Positions 7,616 through 16,898 are shown, numbered from the stretch's first letter. The stretch: 64,000 nt of DNA from Aureimonas pseudogalii (GCF_014196835.1 NZ_JACIEK010000001.1:620001-684000), one strand, 5' to 3'. Notes: generated from the letters alone by a model not told the origin. Translations and numbers: made by a program.

Positions 7616-8637
7616 CCTCGGGCATCGCGGGCCAGGGCGGCCATCTCCATGCACCTGCCGCGCCGCGCGTGCGCAAGGCGACCCTGCGCGACCGTTTCGT
7701 CGCCAATGGCGCCGTGGGCTCGATCGCCATCTTCTTCGCCGTCGTCTGCCTGCTCTTTGGCCTGGCGACCGACGCGTTCCTCTCGACGCCCAACCTCCTC
7801 AACATCGTCCGCCAGTCCGCACCGCTCCTCATCGTCGCGGCGTCCATGACCTTCGTCATCACGACGGGCGGCATCGATCTCTCGGTCGGCTCGGTGCTGG
7901 CGCTGGTCTGCGCCCTCTCGGCGGCGCTTCTGCAGCTCGGTCTCTCCTGGCCGCTGACCATCCTCGCGATGCTGGCGCTCGGCGCCGGCATCGGCGCGCT
8001 GCAGGGCTTCTTCATCGCCTATGAGGGCATTCCGGCCTTCATCGTGACGCTCGCGGGCCTCTCGGTGATCCGCGGCGTCGCCCTGCTCATCACCGGCGGC
8101 TATTCCATTCCGATCGAGCCGACGAGCATCTTCGTCACCCTCGGACGCGGCTGGTTCCTCGGCGTGCCCATTCCCGCGTGGATCGCGCTCGCGGTTCTCG
8201 CAGGCGCCTATCTCGTCTTCAACGGCACGCGCTTCGGACGCTACGTCACCGGCATCGGCGCGAACAAGGAAGCCGTGCGCCGTGCCGGCGTCGACGTCCG
8301 GCGCACGCTGCTCTTCGTCTACATGCTGTCCTCCACCGCCGCGGCGCTGGCCGGGGTCGTGCTGGCCGGACGCCTCGGCTCGGGCTCGTCCAATTCCGGC
8401 CAGGGCTTCGAGCTCGAGGTGATCGCGGCGGTCGTGCTCGGCGGCACCTCGCTCTTCGGCGGACGCGGCACGATGGTCGGCACGCTGCTCGGCGCGCTGA
8501 CGGTCGCCGTCATCGCCAACGGGCTGATCCTCGCGCATATGTCGCCCTTCCTGACGCCGATCATCACCGGCACCATCATCCTCGTCGCGATCTGGCTGAA
8601 CTTCCGCCTGTTCCGCGGCGCCTCGCGCGGGCGCTGA
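7612..8637 (+). CDS. Ribose-type ABC importer permease (RbsC/BPD_transp_2 family)
   Basis: A 341-residue inner-membrane permease with a cytoplasmic N-terminal stretch of about 35 residues and roughly eight to ten membrane segments. Family hallmarks are seen: FVITTGGIDLSVGSVLAL in the N-terminal half, the cytoplasmic coupling region FGRYVTGIGANKEAVRRAGV, and LGGTSLFGGRGTMVGTLLGA near the end. The chosen ATG overlaps the ATPase stop; any start further upstream would lie inside that gene in another frame. It completes an importer with the binding protein and ATPase. Confidence 0.93.
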   Translation: MTSGIAGQGGHLHAPAAPRVRKATLRDRFVANGAVGSIAIFFAVVCLLFGLATDAFLSTPNLLNIVRQSAPLLIVAASMTFVITTGGIDLSVGSVLALVCALSAALLQLGLSWPLTILAMLALGAGIGALQGFFIAYEGIPAFIVTLAGLSVIRGVALLITGGYSIPIEPTSIFVTLGRGWFLGVPIPAWIALAVLAGAYLVFNGTRFGRYVTGIGANKEAVRRAGVDVRRTLLFVYMLSSTAAALAGVVLAGRLGSGSSNSGQGFELEVIAAVVLGGTSLFGGRGTMVGTLLGALTVAVIANGLILAHMSPFLTPIITGTIILVAIWLNFRLFRGASRGR

Positions 8638-8641
8638 TCCG

Positions 8642-9736
8642 ATGGCGCTCGACTTCCGCGATCCCGCCTCACGTCGTCCGTCCGCCGCCGGGATCGGCGT
8701 TCGCTCCGGTCACGTGATGACGGTGGATGGCCCCCTGGCCGTCGCCGACATGGGCGTGACGCTCATGCACGAGCACGTCTTCCTCGACGGCGCCAAGTCC
8801 TGGCGCTGTCCGTGCCATCCGCCCGACCCGGTGCTCAACGAAGGCCCCGTGCGCCTCGAGATCATCGGCGAGCTGCGTATGAACCCCTACATGAACCGCG
8901 ACAACGTCTCGCTGGACGACGGCGATCTCGCCCTGTCGGAACTGAAGATGTTCCAGGCGCTGGGCGGGCACACGGTGGTCGATCCCACCAATTTCGGCAT
9001 CGGACGCGACCCGGAGGGGCTTCGCCGCATCCAGCGCATGAGCGGGCTGAAGATCGTGATGGGCTCGGGCTTCTATCTCGAGTTCAGCCATCCCGACTGG
9101 CTGAAGGCGATGAGCGTCGACGAGGTCGCCGATTTCATCGCGCGCGACGTCGGCGGCACCGAGGATCGCCCGGAGATCGTGGCCGGCATCATCGGCGAGG
9201 TCGGCGTCTCCAAGGACTTCACCGCCGAGGAGCGGAAGTCGCTGACGGGCGCCGCCCGCGCCTCGGCGCGCACCGGCGTGCCCCTCTCGATCCACCTGCC
9301 GGGCTGGGAGCGCCTCGCCCACGAGGTGCTCGACGTGGTGGAGGGCGAAGGCGCGGACCTCGGCCACACCGTCCTCTGCCACATGAACCCGAGCCACGAC
9401 GACCTCGACTACCAGACGAGCCTCGCCCGGCGCGGCGCCTTCCTGGAATACGACATGATCGGCATGGACTACTACTATGCCGACCAGGACGCGCAGTGCC
9501 CCTCCGACGAGGAGAACGCCCGCGCCATCCACCATCTGGTGGACGCCGGCTTCGCCGACCGCATCCTCCTCAGCCAGGACGTCTTCCTCAAGATGATGCT
9601 GACCCGCTACGGCGGCTTCGGCTACGCTCACGTGCTCCGCCACTTCGTGCCGCGCCTCAAGCGCCGCGGCGTCGAGGACGCCGTGATCGACCGCATGATG
9701 GTCGACAATCCCCGTGCCGTCTTCTCGGCCACCTGA
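8642..9736 (+). CDS. Phosphotriesterase-family metal-dependent hydrolase
   Basis: A 364-residue amidohydrolase-superfamily protein of the phosphotriesterase (PTE/Php) branch. Likely metal ligands are MHEH (His43, His45), a bridging Glu186 in GIIGEVG, His218 (SIHLPG), His247 (CHMNPS) and Asp313 (LLSQDV). A glutamate in the bridging position, rather than a carbamylated lysine, is known for the Php subgroup and some lactonases. Family members open lactones or hydrolyse phosphoesters. It follows the permease after 4 bp, so it is part of the catabolic operon. With a sugar kinase and an amidase downstream, a sugar-derived lactone or phospho-sugar is a plausible substrate, but this is not shown. Confidence 0.88.
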   Translation: MALDFRDPASRRPSAAGIGVRSGHVMTVDGPLAVADMGVTLMHEHVFLDGAKSWRCPCHPPDPVLNEGPVRLEIIGELRMNPYMNRDNVSLDDGDLALSELKMFQALGGHTVVDPTNFGIGRDPEGLRRIQRMSGLKIVMGSGFYLEFSHPDWLKAMSVDEVADFIARDVGGTEDRPEIVAGIIGEVGVSKDFTAEERKSLTGAARASARTGVPLSIHLPGWERLAHEVLDVVEGEGADLGHTVLCHMNPSHDDLDYQTSLARRGAFLEYDMIGMDYYYADQDAQCPSDEENARAIHHLVDAGFADRILLSQDVFLKMMLTRYGGFGYAHVLRHFVPRLKRRGVEDAVIDRMMVDNPRAVFSAT

Positions 9737-9762
9737 TCCCGTTGCCTCAAGGAAACATCCCC

Positions 9763-10530
9763 ATGTCCCGTAAGAAGGTTCTCCTGGCCGGCGAAAGCTG
9801 GGTGTCCACCGCGACCCACATCAAGGGTTTCGACCAGTTCCCGACCGTGACCTACCACCAGGGCGCGGACGAGCTTCTGGCCGCGCTGAAGGACAGCCCC
9901 TTCGACATCACCTTCATGCCCGCCCATCAGGCGCAGAGGGACTTTCCCCAGACCCTCGAGGCGCTCGGCGAATACGACGCGGTGATCCTGTCGGACATCG
10001 GCGCCAACACGCTGCTGCTGCATCCCGATACGTGGATCCACTCCAAGCCGACGCCGAACCGGCTGAAGCTCCTGCGCGACTACGTGGAAGGGGGCGGCGC
10101 GCTGCTGATGTTCGGCGGCTACTACTCGTTCCAGGGCATCAACGGCGGCGCCCGCTACGCCCGCACGCCGGTGGAGGACGTGCTGCCGGTCACGTGCCTG
10201 CGCTTCGACGATCGGGTGGAGGTGCCCGAGGGCTTCGTTCCCGTGGTGACGGGCGACGCCTCGCACCCGATCCTCGACGGGCTGGGCACGCAGTGGCCGC
10301 TGCTTCTGGGCTACAACGAGGTGGAGCTGAAGCCGGGCGCCGAGGTGCTGGCCACGGTCTCCGACGACTACGGCGCGCAGCCGCTGCTCGTCACCGGTAC
10401 CTACGGCAAGGGCCGCTCGCTGGTCTGGACGTCGGACGTCGGACCGCACTGGCTGCCGGGCGAGTTCATCCGCTGGGACGGCTACGCCAGGCTCTTCGGC
10501 GCCATGCTCGCCTGGGCGACGGCGAAGTAG
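9763..10530 (+). CDS. Putative glutamine-amidotransferase-like (class I GATase fold) protein
   Basis: A 255-residue cytoplasmic protein resembling the GATase1-like/DUF1355 group: an N-terminal strand KKVLLAGESWVS, then YDAVILSDIGANTLL, GGGALLMFGGYYSFQG and VTGTYGKGRSLVWTSDVGPHW. The nucleophile position normally held by Cys in real amidotransferases is not obvious, so it may not release ammonia from glutamine; homologues often accompany carbohydrate ABC operons with no assigned function. The start at 9763 follows AAGGAAA. It sits between the hydrolase and the PfkB kinase, with short gaps. Confidence 0.75.
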   Translation: MSRKKVLLAGESWVSTATHIKGFDQFPTVTYHQGADELLAALKDSPFDITFMPAHQAQRDFPQTLEALGEYDAVILSDIGANTLLLHPDTWIHSKPTPNRLKLLRDYVEGGGALLMFGGYYSFQGINGGARYARTPVEDVLPVTCLRFDDRVEVPEGFVPVVTGDASHPILDGLGTQWPLLLGYNEVELKPGAEVLATVSDDYGAQPLLVTGTYGKGRSLVWTSDVGPHWLPGEFIRWDGYARLFGAMLAWATAK

Positions 10531-10545
10531 GGAGGCGCTGGGCGC

Positions 10546-11451
10546 ATGGCCGTTCACGTCGTCGGCAATGTCGGGCTCGACACGACGTTCCGTCTCGCCC
10601 GCTTTCCCAAACCCGGCGAGACGCTGAACGCGTCGGGCGTCGGCGTCGCGCTTGGCGGCAAGGGGGCCAATCAGGCCCTCGCGGCCCTGCGCGCCGGCGC
10701 AGAGGTGACACTCTGGTCGGCCGTGGGGTCGGACGCGGAGGCCGCCGTGGTGCGGCGCGGTCTTCTGGACGCGGGCCTCTGCGACCGCGGCCTGTTGGTC
10801 CTCCCCTTGCCGACCGACCGCTCGGCGGTGCTGGTCGATGCCGACGGCGAGAACCAGATCGCCAGCGCCGTCGCCTGCGCCCTCGCCTTCGATCCCGTCT
10901 CCAGCCGCTGGTTCGAGAGGGCGCAGGGCGGCGACGTCCTCGTGCTGCAGGGCAATCTGACGCCGAACGCGACCCGCGCGGCGCTCCGGACCGGCCGCGC
11001 GCTCGGCCTGCGGACGATCCTCAACGCCAGCCCGCTCGGAACGCACGCCGACATGCTCGACGGCATGCCGCATGTCGTCGTCGTCAATCGCGTGGAAGGC
11101 GAGACGTTGACCGGCGAGCACGCGCCCGACCGGATGGTCGAAGCCCTGTGCGGGCGTATCAGTGGGGCGGCGGTCGTCACGCTCGGCGCGGAGGGCTTCG
11201 TCTTCGCGGAAGGGCCGGACGAAAGGCCCCGATCCCGCGCCGCCCACGCTGCCCGCGCGGTGGACACGAGCGGCGCGGGCGACGTCTTCTGCGGCACCCT
11301 TGCCGCGCGCCTGTCGCTTGGGCACGGGTTCGAGCCGGCCCTCCGCCTCGCGGGATGGGCGGCGGCGATCGCCGTCACGCGGGCCGGCACCTTCGGCTGC
11401 GGTCCGGACCGCGGCGAGTTTCAGACATGGTATGAGAGAGAACGCACATGA
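10546..11451 (+). CDS. PfkB-family (ribokinase-like) sugar or nucleoside kinase
   Basis: A 301-residue kinase. The ribokinase-family substrate motif GGKGANQA is at 37-44, and the catalytic and anion-hole motif DTSGAGD with base Asp246 is at 240-246. Enzymes of this family phosphorylate ribose, deoxyribose, fructose, nucleosides and similar compounds after import. The gene starts 15 bp after the preceding one and overlaps the next by ATGA (11448-11451), so it belongs to the same transcript. It probably phosphorylates the compound brought in by the upstream importer, or the sugar released from it. Confidence 0.9.
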   Translation: MAVHVVGNVGLDTTFRLARFPKPGETLNASGVGVALGGKGANQALAALRAGAEVTLWSAVGSDAEAAVVRRGLLDAGLCDRGLLVLPLPTDRSAVLVDADGENQIASAVACALAFDPVSSRWFERAQGGDVLVLQGNLTPNATRAALRTGRALGLRTILNASPLGTHADMLDGMPHVVVVNRVEGETLTGEHAPDRMVEALCGRISGAAVVTLGAEGFVFAEGPDERPRSRAAHAARAVDTSGAGDVFCGTLAARLSLGHGFEPALRLAGWAAAIAVTRAGTFGCGPDRGEFQTWYERERT

Positions 11452-12290
11452 GCCCTTCATCCCAGCCCATCGGACAGGCGCCCGGCGACACGCTCCAGGC
11501 CATCTTCGGCACCCGGCGCGCGATCATCGGGGTGGTGCATCTCGCCCCCCTCCCCGGCAGCCCGCGCTTCGACGGCGAGGCGGTCGAGACGATCTACCGG
11601 CGCGGGCTCGACGACGCGCGCGCCTATCTCGGCGGCGGCTGCGACGGCGTGATCGTCGAGAACCACGGCGACGTGCCGTTCTCCAAGCCCGATGCGATCG
11701 GCCCGGAGACGTCGGCGTACATGGCGGTCGTCGCAGACCGGATCCGGCGCGAGCTCGGTCGCCCGATCGGCATCAACGTCCTCGCCAACGCCGCCATTCC
11801 CGCGCTCGCGATCGCCAGCGCCTCGGGCGCCGCCTTCGTGCGGGTCAACCAGTGGGCCAACGCCTACGTCGCCAACGAGGGCTTCGTCGAGGGCGAGGCG
11901 GCGCGCGCCATGCGGTATCGCGCCCAGCTTCGTGCCAAGGGCATCCGCATCTTCGCCGACGCGCACGTAAAACACGGAGCCCACGCCATCGTCGCCGACC
12001 GGCCGGTGGAGGAGCAGGTCAAGGATCTCGTCTTCTTCGACGCCGACGTGGTGATCGCCACCGGCCAGCGCACCGGCCATGCCGCCGAGCTGTCCTACAT
12101 CCGCATGATCAAGGAGGCCGCCAACCTGCCGACGCTCGTGGGCAGCGGCGTCACGCACGAGAATGTCGGCGACATCCTGTCCGTCGCCGATGGGGTCATC
12201 GTTGCCAGCTCCCTCAAATACGACGGCGTCTGGTGGAACCAGGTCGACCCCGAGCGCGTGAAGGCGTTCACCGCCGGGCTGCCGCGATGA
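11448..12290 (+). CDS. BtpA/SgcQ-family protein
   Basis: A 280-residue TIM-barrel protein of the BtpA/SgcQ family. Typical segments: IIGVVHLAPLPGSPRF near the N-terminus, GVIVENHGDVPF, IGINVLANAAIPALAIA, and FADAHVKHGAHA. BtpA was first described as a photosystem I assembly factor, while SgcQ belongs to a sugar transport cluster. In operons like this one the family more likely acts on a sugar or nucleoside intermediate, but the reaction is not established. It overlaps both neighbours by ATGA, so tight co-expression with the kinase and amidase is likely. Confidence 0.88.
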   Translation: MSPSSQPIGQAPGDTLQAIFGTRRAIIGVVHLAPLPGSPRFDGEAVETIYRRGLDDARAYLGGGCDGVIVENHGDVPFSKPDAIGPETSAYMAVVADRIRRELGRPIGINVLANAAIPALAIASASGAAFVRVNQWANAYVANEGFVEGEAARAMRYRAQLRAKGIRIFADAHVKHGAHAIVADRPVEEQVKDLVFFDADVVIATGQRTGHAAELSYIRMIKEAANLPTLVGSGVTHENVGDILSVADGVIVASSLKYDGVWWNQVDPERVKAFTAGLPR

Positions 12291-13534
12291 GCGGACGGCC
12301 GGCGATCCGGCCCGATCGGCTTCAGGATCGCCTCGCCCGCTTCGCCGCGATCGGCGCCACGCCGAAGGGCGGCGTCGATCGGCAGGCCCTGACGCAGGGC
12401 GACCGGCAGGCGCGCGCACTGCTGGTGGACCTCGCGGGAAGCCGCGGCTTCTCCGTCCGTCAGGACGCGGCCGCCAACCTCTTCCTGCGCCGCCCGGGCG
12501 AGGACGCCGACCTGCCACCGCTGCTTCTCGGCAGTCATCTCGACACCCAGCCGACCGGTGGCCGCTTCGACGGCGCGCTCGGCGTCCTCGCCGCCTTCGA
12601 GGTTCTCGAAGCCCTGGAGGACGCGGGAGTCAGCGCCCCGCGCTCCGTCGAGATTGCGGTGTGGACCAACGAGGAAGGCAGCCGCTTCGCGCCCGGCGCG
12701 ATGGGATCGCAGGCCTTCGCTTCGGGCCTGTTGCCAGCGGAATGGCTGGACGCACGCGCCTCCGACGGCGCGCGGCTCGGCGATGAGCTGGCGGCGACGA
12801 TCGGATCGCTTCCTGCCCCGGTGACGTCTCTCGGCTTTCCCATCGCCGCCTATCTCGAACTCCACATCGAGCAGGGTCCGGTTCTCGAACGGGAGAACAC
12901 GCCGATCGGCGTCGTCACCGGCATCCAGGGAACGCTCTGGCTGGCCGTCGAACTTGAAGGCCGGGCGGCGCATGCGGGAACGACACCCCTCGACTTCCGG
13001 CAGGATCCGATGCGGGCCGCGGCGACCGCGATGGCCGAGCTCTATCGAACCGTCATGCCGACCGATCCCGACGCTCGTTTCACCATCGGTCGGATCGAGG
13101 TGCAGCCCGGCTCGATCAACTCGGTTCCCGAAAGCGTGCGCTTCACGATCGATCTGCGCCATCCCGATGCGGCGGTCCTCGCCGGTCTCGAACGCCAGGT
13201 TCGGGCCGCCTGCAAAAACGCGTCCGCGGATTCCGCCTGCCGGCTGTCGATCCATCGGCTTCTCGACATGCCGCCGATCGTCTTTCCGGAGACGATGGTC
13301 CGCCTGGTCGAGGAGAGCGCGCAGCGTGCCAAGCTCGCCACGCGCCGCATCGTGTCGGGCGCCTTCCACGACGCGGTCCATCTCGCACGCTGCGCTCCGA
13401 CCGCGATGATCTTCTGCCCTTGCCGCGACGGGATCAGCCACAACGAGGCGGAGCATGTCGAACCCCACTTCGCGGCGGCTGGAACGACAGCCCTCTTGGA
13501 GGCGACATTGTCCGTGTTGGCCCGTGTTCGTTAG
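12287..13534 (+). CDS. M20-family hydantoinase/carbamoylase-type amidase
   Basis: A 415-residue Zn-dependent amidase of the N-carbamoyl-amino-acid hydrolase/allantoate amidohydrolase group (hydantoinase/carbamoylase family, M20 peptidase fold). Metal-site motifs: GSHLDT (His84), RFDGALG (Asp95), TNEEGSRF (Glu129, Glu130), ELHIEQGP, and a C-terminal SHNEAE. A dimerisation insert occupies the middle of the protein. Relatives release ammonia and carbon dioxide from N-carbamoyl or ureido compounds. It ends the operon and overlaps the BtpA gene by ATGA. Its presence suggests that the imported compound carries a ureido or carbamoyl nitrogen group, for instance a nucleoside- or hydantoin-derived molecule. 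Confidence 0.92.
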   Translation: MSGRPAIRPDRLQDRLARFAAIGATPKGGVDRQALTQGDRQARALLVDLAGSRGFSVRQDAAANLFLRRPGEDADLPPLLLGSHLDTQPTGGRFDGALGVLAAFEVLEALEDAGVSAPRSVEIAVWTNEEGSRFAPGAMGSQAFASGLLPAEWLDARASDGARLGDELAATIGSLPAPVTSLGFPIAAYLELHIEQGPVLERENTPIGVVTGIQGTLWLAVELEGRAAHAGTTPLDFRQDPMRAAATAMAELYRTVMPTDPDARFTIGRIEVQPGSINSVPESVRFTIDLRHPDAAVLAGLERQVRAACKNASADSACRLSIHRLLDMPPIVFPETMVRLVEESAQRAKLATRRIVSGAFHDAVHLARCAPTAMIFCPCRDGISHNEAEHVEPHFAAAGTTALLEATLSVLARVR

Positions 13535-13576
13535 AGCCGGTCCGGAAACAAACGCGTCGATCTTCGTTCGAAGCGG

Positions 13577-14212
13577 ATGAACCGCCACGACGTCAACGCC
13601 GACTCGCAGCTCGTCGCGGAGTGGCCCTTCCCGATGGCAGCCGCACTCGGCTCCAGCGTGCGGGCCAAAGGGATCGAGCGCGAGATCAAGGGACATCTGT
13701 CCTTTCCCGACCGCAAGCACCTCGCCGTCGACGAGGGTGCCATCCGGCTGACCTTCGAGGCGGGAGAGGACCACCGTCTCACCGAAGCTTCCAAGGTCGT
13801 GGAACAGGTGCTCGGCGGGGTCGACACACTGGCCGTCCTGCCACGCGAGGTCGATGACATCCTGACCATCTCGCCGCGCGAGCGGCTGAAGTGGACGAAG
13901 GACGGTCGGTTGAAAAGCGCGGGCATGCGGACCGTGAAACTGCGTGGGCGCGCGAAGGCCGTGACATTCCATGTCTTCGATCCCAGGCATATCGAGGACG
14001 TTCAGGACCGCGACCTTGCGTCCGTCTGGCGCAACGAGGATGCGCAGACAACCGCCGAGAACCGCCGTCGAGCAGGCGCCAGAGCCGCCCTGACACGAGG
14101 GGCGAAAGATGCGCGCAAAACAACCGCTGCGAAGAAACGGACCGGCGGTCGAGATCAAAGCCCGACCTTACGCGAATGGGATACCTTTGAAACCGAAGGC
14201 CTGCTGCGCTGA
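13577..14212 (+). CDS. Conserved-looking hypothetical protein, 211 residues
   Basis: I do not recognise a family. The gene looks real: the first two thirds have the same G/C-rich third positions as neighbouring genes, the composition is balanced (mixed charged and hydrophobic, with segments such as TLAVLPREVDDILTISPRER), and it fills a gap with no competing gene. The last 40 residues are strongly basic (AKDARKTTAAKKRTGGR) and use A/T-ending codons more often, which suggests a nucleic-acid-binding tail or a recently altered end. No signal peptide or membrane segment. It starts 42 bp after the amidase on the same strand, but a functional link is not evident. Confidence 0.6.
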   Translation: MNRHDVNADSQLVAEWPFPMAAALGSSVRAKGIEREIKGHLSFPDRKHLAVDEGAIRLTFEAGEDHRLTEASKVVEQVLGGVDTLAVLPREVDDILTISPRERLKWTKDGRLKSAGMRTVKLRGRAKAVTFHVFDPRHIEDVQDRDLASVWRNEDAQTTAENRRRAGARAALTRGAKDARKTTAAKKRTGGRDQSPTLREWDTFETEGLLR

Positions 14213-14434
14213 CGATGCTCCCGGCATCGTCGCGCGCAACTCGGCGGATCGACATTCAGGACTCCCCGTCGAGCAGCCGCCGACGCGCCTTGCGAAGGGA
14301 GATCACCCAAATGGGGGCTCTGGCCGTCATTCCTTCGAACCAAAGTCGCGAGATCCTCGTTCCCCACGACGCCGACACGCATCGCAACCGCATCGAGCGA
14401 TGCGTCTCGAAAGCTCCGCGGCCAAAGAAGACGG

Positions 14435-14474
14435 AGAGCCGATCCGGGGAACCCGTGTTCGCCGGATCGGCTCT
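14435..14474 (-). terminator. Terminator hairpin after maeB
   Basis: A perfect 13-bp inverted repeat, AGAGCCGATCCGG (14435-14447) and CCGGATCGGCTCT (14462-14474), with a 14-base loop. On the minus strand it begins 20 bp after the malic-enzyme stop and is followed by a T-rich stretch (CTTCTTT). Confidence 0.75.
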
Positions 14475-14493
14475 TCGTGCGCCGGCGCCGCGC

Positions 14494-16773
14494 CTACTCG
14501 CCCGCCGAGAAGGCCGCGAAGGCGGCCATGTTGACGATGTCGGTGTCCTTGGCGCCGAGGCCGACGATCTGCACGGGCTTCTCGAGGCCGACGAGGATCG
14601 GGCCGAGCACGGTGGTGTCGCCGAGTTCCTGCACCATGCGGGTGGAGATCGAGGCGGAGTGGAAGGCCGGCATGACGAGGACGTTGGCCGGCCCGGTGAG
14701 GCGGCAGAACGGATAGGCGGCCATCAGTTCGGGATTGAGCGCGACGTCGGCGCCCATCTCGCCGTCGAATTCGAAGTCGGCGCTGTTCTGAGCGAGGATG
14801 CCGACGGCCTCGCGCACCCGCTCGGAGCGCTCCGAGGGCGGGTGGCCGAAGGTGGAATGGGCGAGGAAGGCGACGCGCGGCGTGTGGCCGAGCTTCTTGG
14901 CGAAGCGCGCGGCCTCGATGGCGATGCGCGCGAGCTGCGCGGCGGTGGGCATGTCGTGCACGGCGGTGTCGGCGACGAAGGTCGTGCGGCCCTTGGCGAT
15001 GACGATGGAGATGCCGATCACGGCGCGTCCGGGCTTGGGATCGATGACGTGGCGCACGTCTTCGAGCACCACGGAATAGTTGCGGGTGAGGCCCGAGACC
15101 ATCGCGTCGGCATCGCCGAGCGCCACCATGGCGGCGGCGAAATGGTTGCGGTCGGTGTTGATGAGGCGGTGGCAGTCGCGCTGCAGGTAGCCCTCGCGCT
15201 GCAGGCGGGCGTAGAGATGCTCGGAATAGGCCTGCGTGCGGGTCGAGAGCTTGGCGTTCTGGATCTCCATCCCGTCCTTCAGCTCGACGCCGGCAAAGCG
15301 CGCGGTCTCCTCGATGCGATCCTCGCGGCCGACGAGCACGGCGCGGCCGAGCCCCTGCGCCACGTAGGACGCGGCGGCGCGGATCACCTGCTCCTCTTCG
15401 CCTTCCGCGAACACCACCTTGCGCGGGCTCTGGCGCAGCTTGGCGAAGATGTTCTGGAAGGTGCCGGCGGTGGGGTCGCGGCGTGAGGCCAGCTGGTTGC
15501 GATAGGCGCCCCAGTCCTCGATGTCCTTGCGCGCGACGCCCGATTCCATCGCGGCGCGGGCGACGGCCTCGGGAATGTGGGTGATGAGACGGGGGTCGAA
15601 GGGCGCGGGGATGATGTAGTCGCGGCCGAACTTCGGGCGTCCCGCGCCCTTGTAGGCGGAGGCGACGGCATCGGGCACGTCCTCGCGGGCGAGCGCGGCC
15701 AGCGCCTGCGCCGCCGCGATCTTCATGGCGTCGTTGATCTGCGTGGCGCGCACGTCGAGCGCGCCGCGGAAGATGTAGGGAAAGCCGAGGACGTTGTTGA
15801 CCTGGTTCGGGTAGTCCGAGCGCCCGGTGGCCACGATCGCGTCGTCGCGGATGGCGTGGGCTTCCTCGGGCGTGATCTCGGGATCGGGATTGGCCATGGC
15901 GAAGATGATGGGATTGGGCGCCATTGCCGAGACCATCTCGGGCGTCAGGGCGCCCTTGGCCGAGACGCCGAAGAACACGTCGGCATCGACCAGCGCCTCC
16001 TGCAGCGTGCGCGCCGGCGTGTTGGCGGCGTGCGCCGACTTCCACTGGTTCATGCCCTCGGTGCGGCCCTGGAAGATGACGCCCTTGGTGTCGCAGAGGA
16101 TGACGTTGTCGTGCGGCACGCCCATCGCCTTGACGAGTTCGACGCAGGCGATGCCCGCAGCCCCCGCACCGTTGCACACGAGCCTGATGTCGGAGATCTC
16201 GCGGCCCGTCAGATGCGCGGCGTTGATGATTCCGGCCAGCGCGATGATCGCCGTGCCATGCTGGTCGTCATGGAAGACGGGAATGTCCATGAGCTCGCGC
16301 AGGCGCTGCTCGATGATGAAGCATTCGGGGGCGCGGATGTCCTCGAGATTGATGCCGCCGAACGAGGGCCCGAGATAGCGCACGGCGTCGACGAACTTGT
16401 CAGGGTCTTCCGTGTCGATCTCCAGATCGATGGAATCGACGTCGGCGAAGCGCTTGAAGAGCACCGCCTTGCCCTCCATCACCGGCTTCGAGGCAAGCGC
16501 GCCGAGATTGCCGAGGCCGAGGATCGCCGTGCCGTTCGAGATCACGGCCACCATGTTGCCGCGCGTCGTGTAGTCGAAGGCCTTGGACGGATCGGCGGCG
16601 ATGGCGTTGACGGGCACCGCGACGCCCGGCGAATAGGCGAGGCTGAGGTCGCGCTGCGTCGCCATGGGCTTGGTCGGCGTGATCTCGAGCTTGCCGGGCC
16701 GCCCCTCGGCGTGGAAGGCCAGCGCCTCCTCCGGCGTGGTGCGAATGCCGCTGCGACGGTTGTTCTCGGCCAT
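14494..16773 (-). CDS. maeB: NADP-dependent malic enzyme with C-terminal phosphotransacetylase-like domain
   Basis: A 759-residue MaeB-type enzyme that converts malate to pyruvate and carbon dioxide with NADP. Residues about 1-430 are the malic-enzyme part: SLAYSPGVAVP, the dinucleotide-binding VCNGAGAAGIACVEL, and FAMANPDPEITPEEA. Residues about 430-759 resemble phosphate acetyltransferase (VVFAEGEEEQVIRAA; MVSGLTRNYSVVLEDV), a domain that in this family is regulatory rather than catalytic. The length is normal. It stands alone with its own terminator. Confidence 0.97.
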   Translation of the reverse strand: MAENNRRSGIRTTPEEALAFHAEGRPGKLEITPTKPMATQRDLSLAYSPGVAVPVNAIAADPSKAFDYTTRGNMVAVISNGTAILGLGNLGALASKPVMEGKAVLFKRFADVDSIDLEIDTEDPDKFVDAVRYLGPSFGGINLEDIRAPECFIIEQRLRELMDIPVFHDDQHGTAIIALAGIINAAHLTGREISDIRLVCNGAGAAGIACVELVKAMGVPHDNVILCDTKGVIFQGRTEGMNQWKSAHAANTPARTLQEALVDADVFFGVSAKGALTPEMVSAMAPNPIIFAMANPDPEITPEEAHAIRDDAIVATGRSDYPNQVNNVLGFPYIFRGALDVRATQINDAMKIAAAQALAALAREDVPDAVASAYKGAGRPKFGRDYIIPAPFDPRLITHIPEAVARAAMESGVARKDIEDWGAYRNQLASRRDPTAGTFQNIFAKLRQSPRKVVFAEGEEEQVIRAAASYVAQGLGRAVLVGREDRIEETARFAGVELKDGMEIQNAKLSTRTQAYSEHLYARLQREGYLQRDCHRLINTDRNHFAAAMVALGDADAMVSGLTRNYSVVLEDVRHVIDPKPGRAVIGISIVIAKGRTTFVADTAVHDMPTAAQLARIAIEAARFAKKLGHTPRVAFLAHSTFGHPPSERSERVREAVGILAQNSADFEFDGEMGADVALNPELMAAYPFCRLTGPANVLVMPAFHSASISTRMVQELGDTTVLGPILVGLEKPVQIVGLGAKDTDIVNMAAFAAFSAGE

Positions 16774-16898
16774 GGACTGCCCTCGCTCGGGCCGCGCGAA
16801 CCCTCGCCGGCCTCCTTGGCGTCCTGTTTCGCCATCGCCGCGGGCGCCGTCAACCGGCCGGCATGGTGCGGCGCGGCAGGGCTAGACCGTGCCGAGCC

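Noticed and set aside
5747..7654. A 635-codon minus-strand frame opposite the ABC genes
   Set aside because: Shadow of the binding-protein and ATPase genes, rich in Asp/Val/His repeats typical of antisense translation in GC-rich DNA.
12095..14158. A nearly 690-codon minus-strand open frame opposite the amidase and the hypothetical gene
   Set aside because: No recognisable domain, while the plus-strand amidase has complete metal-site motifs.
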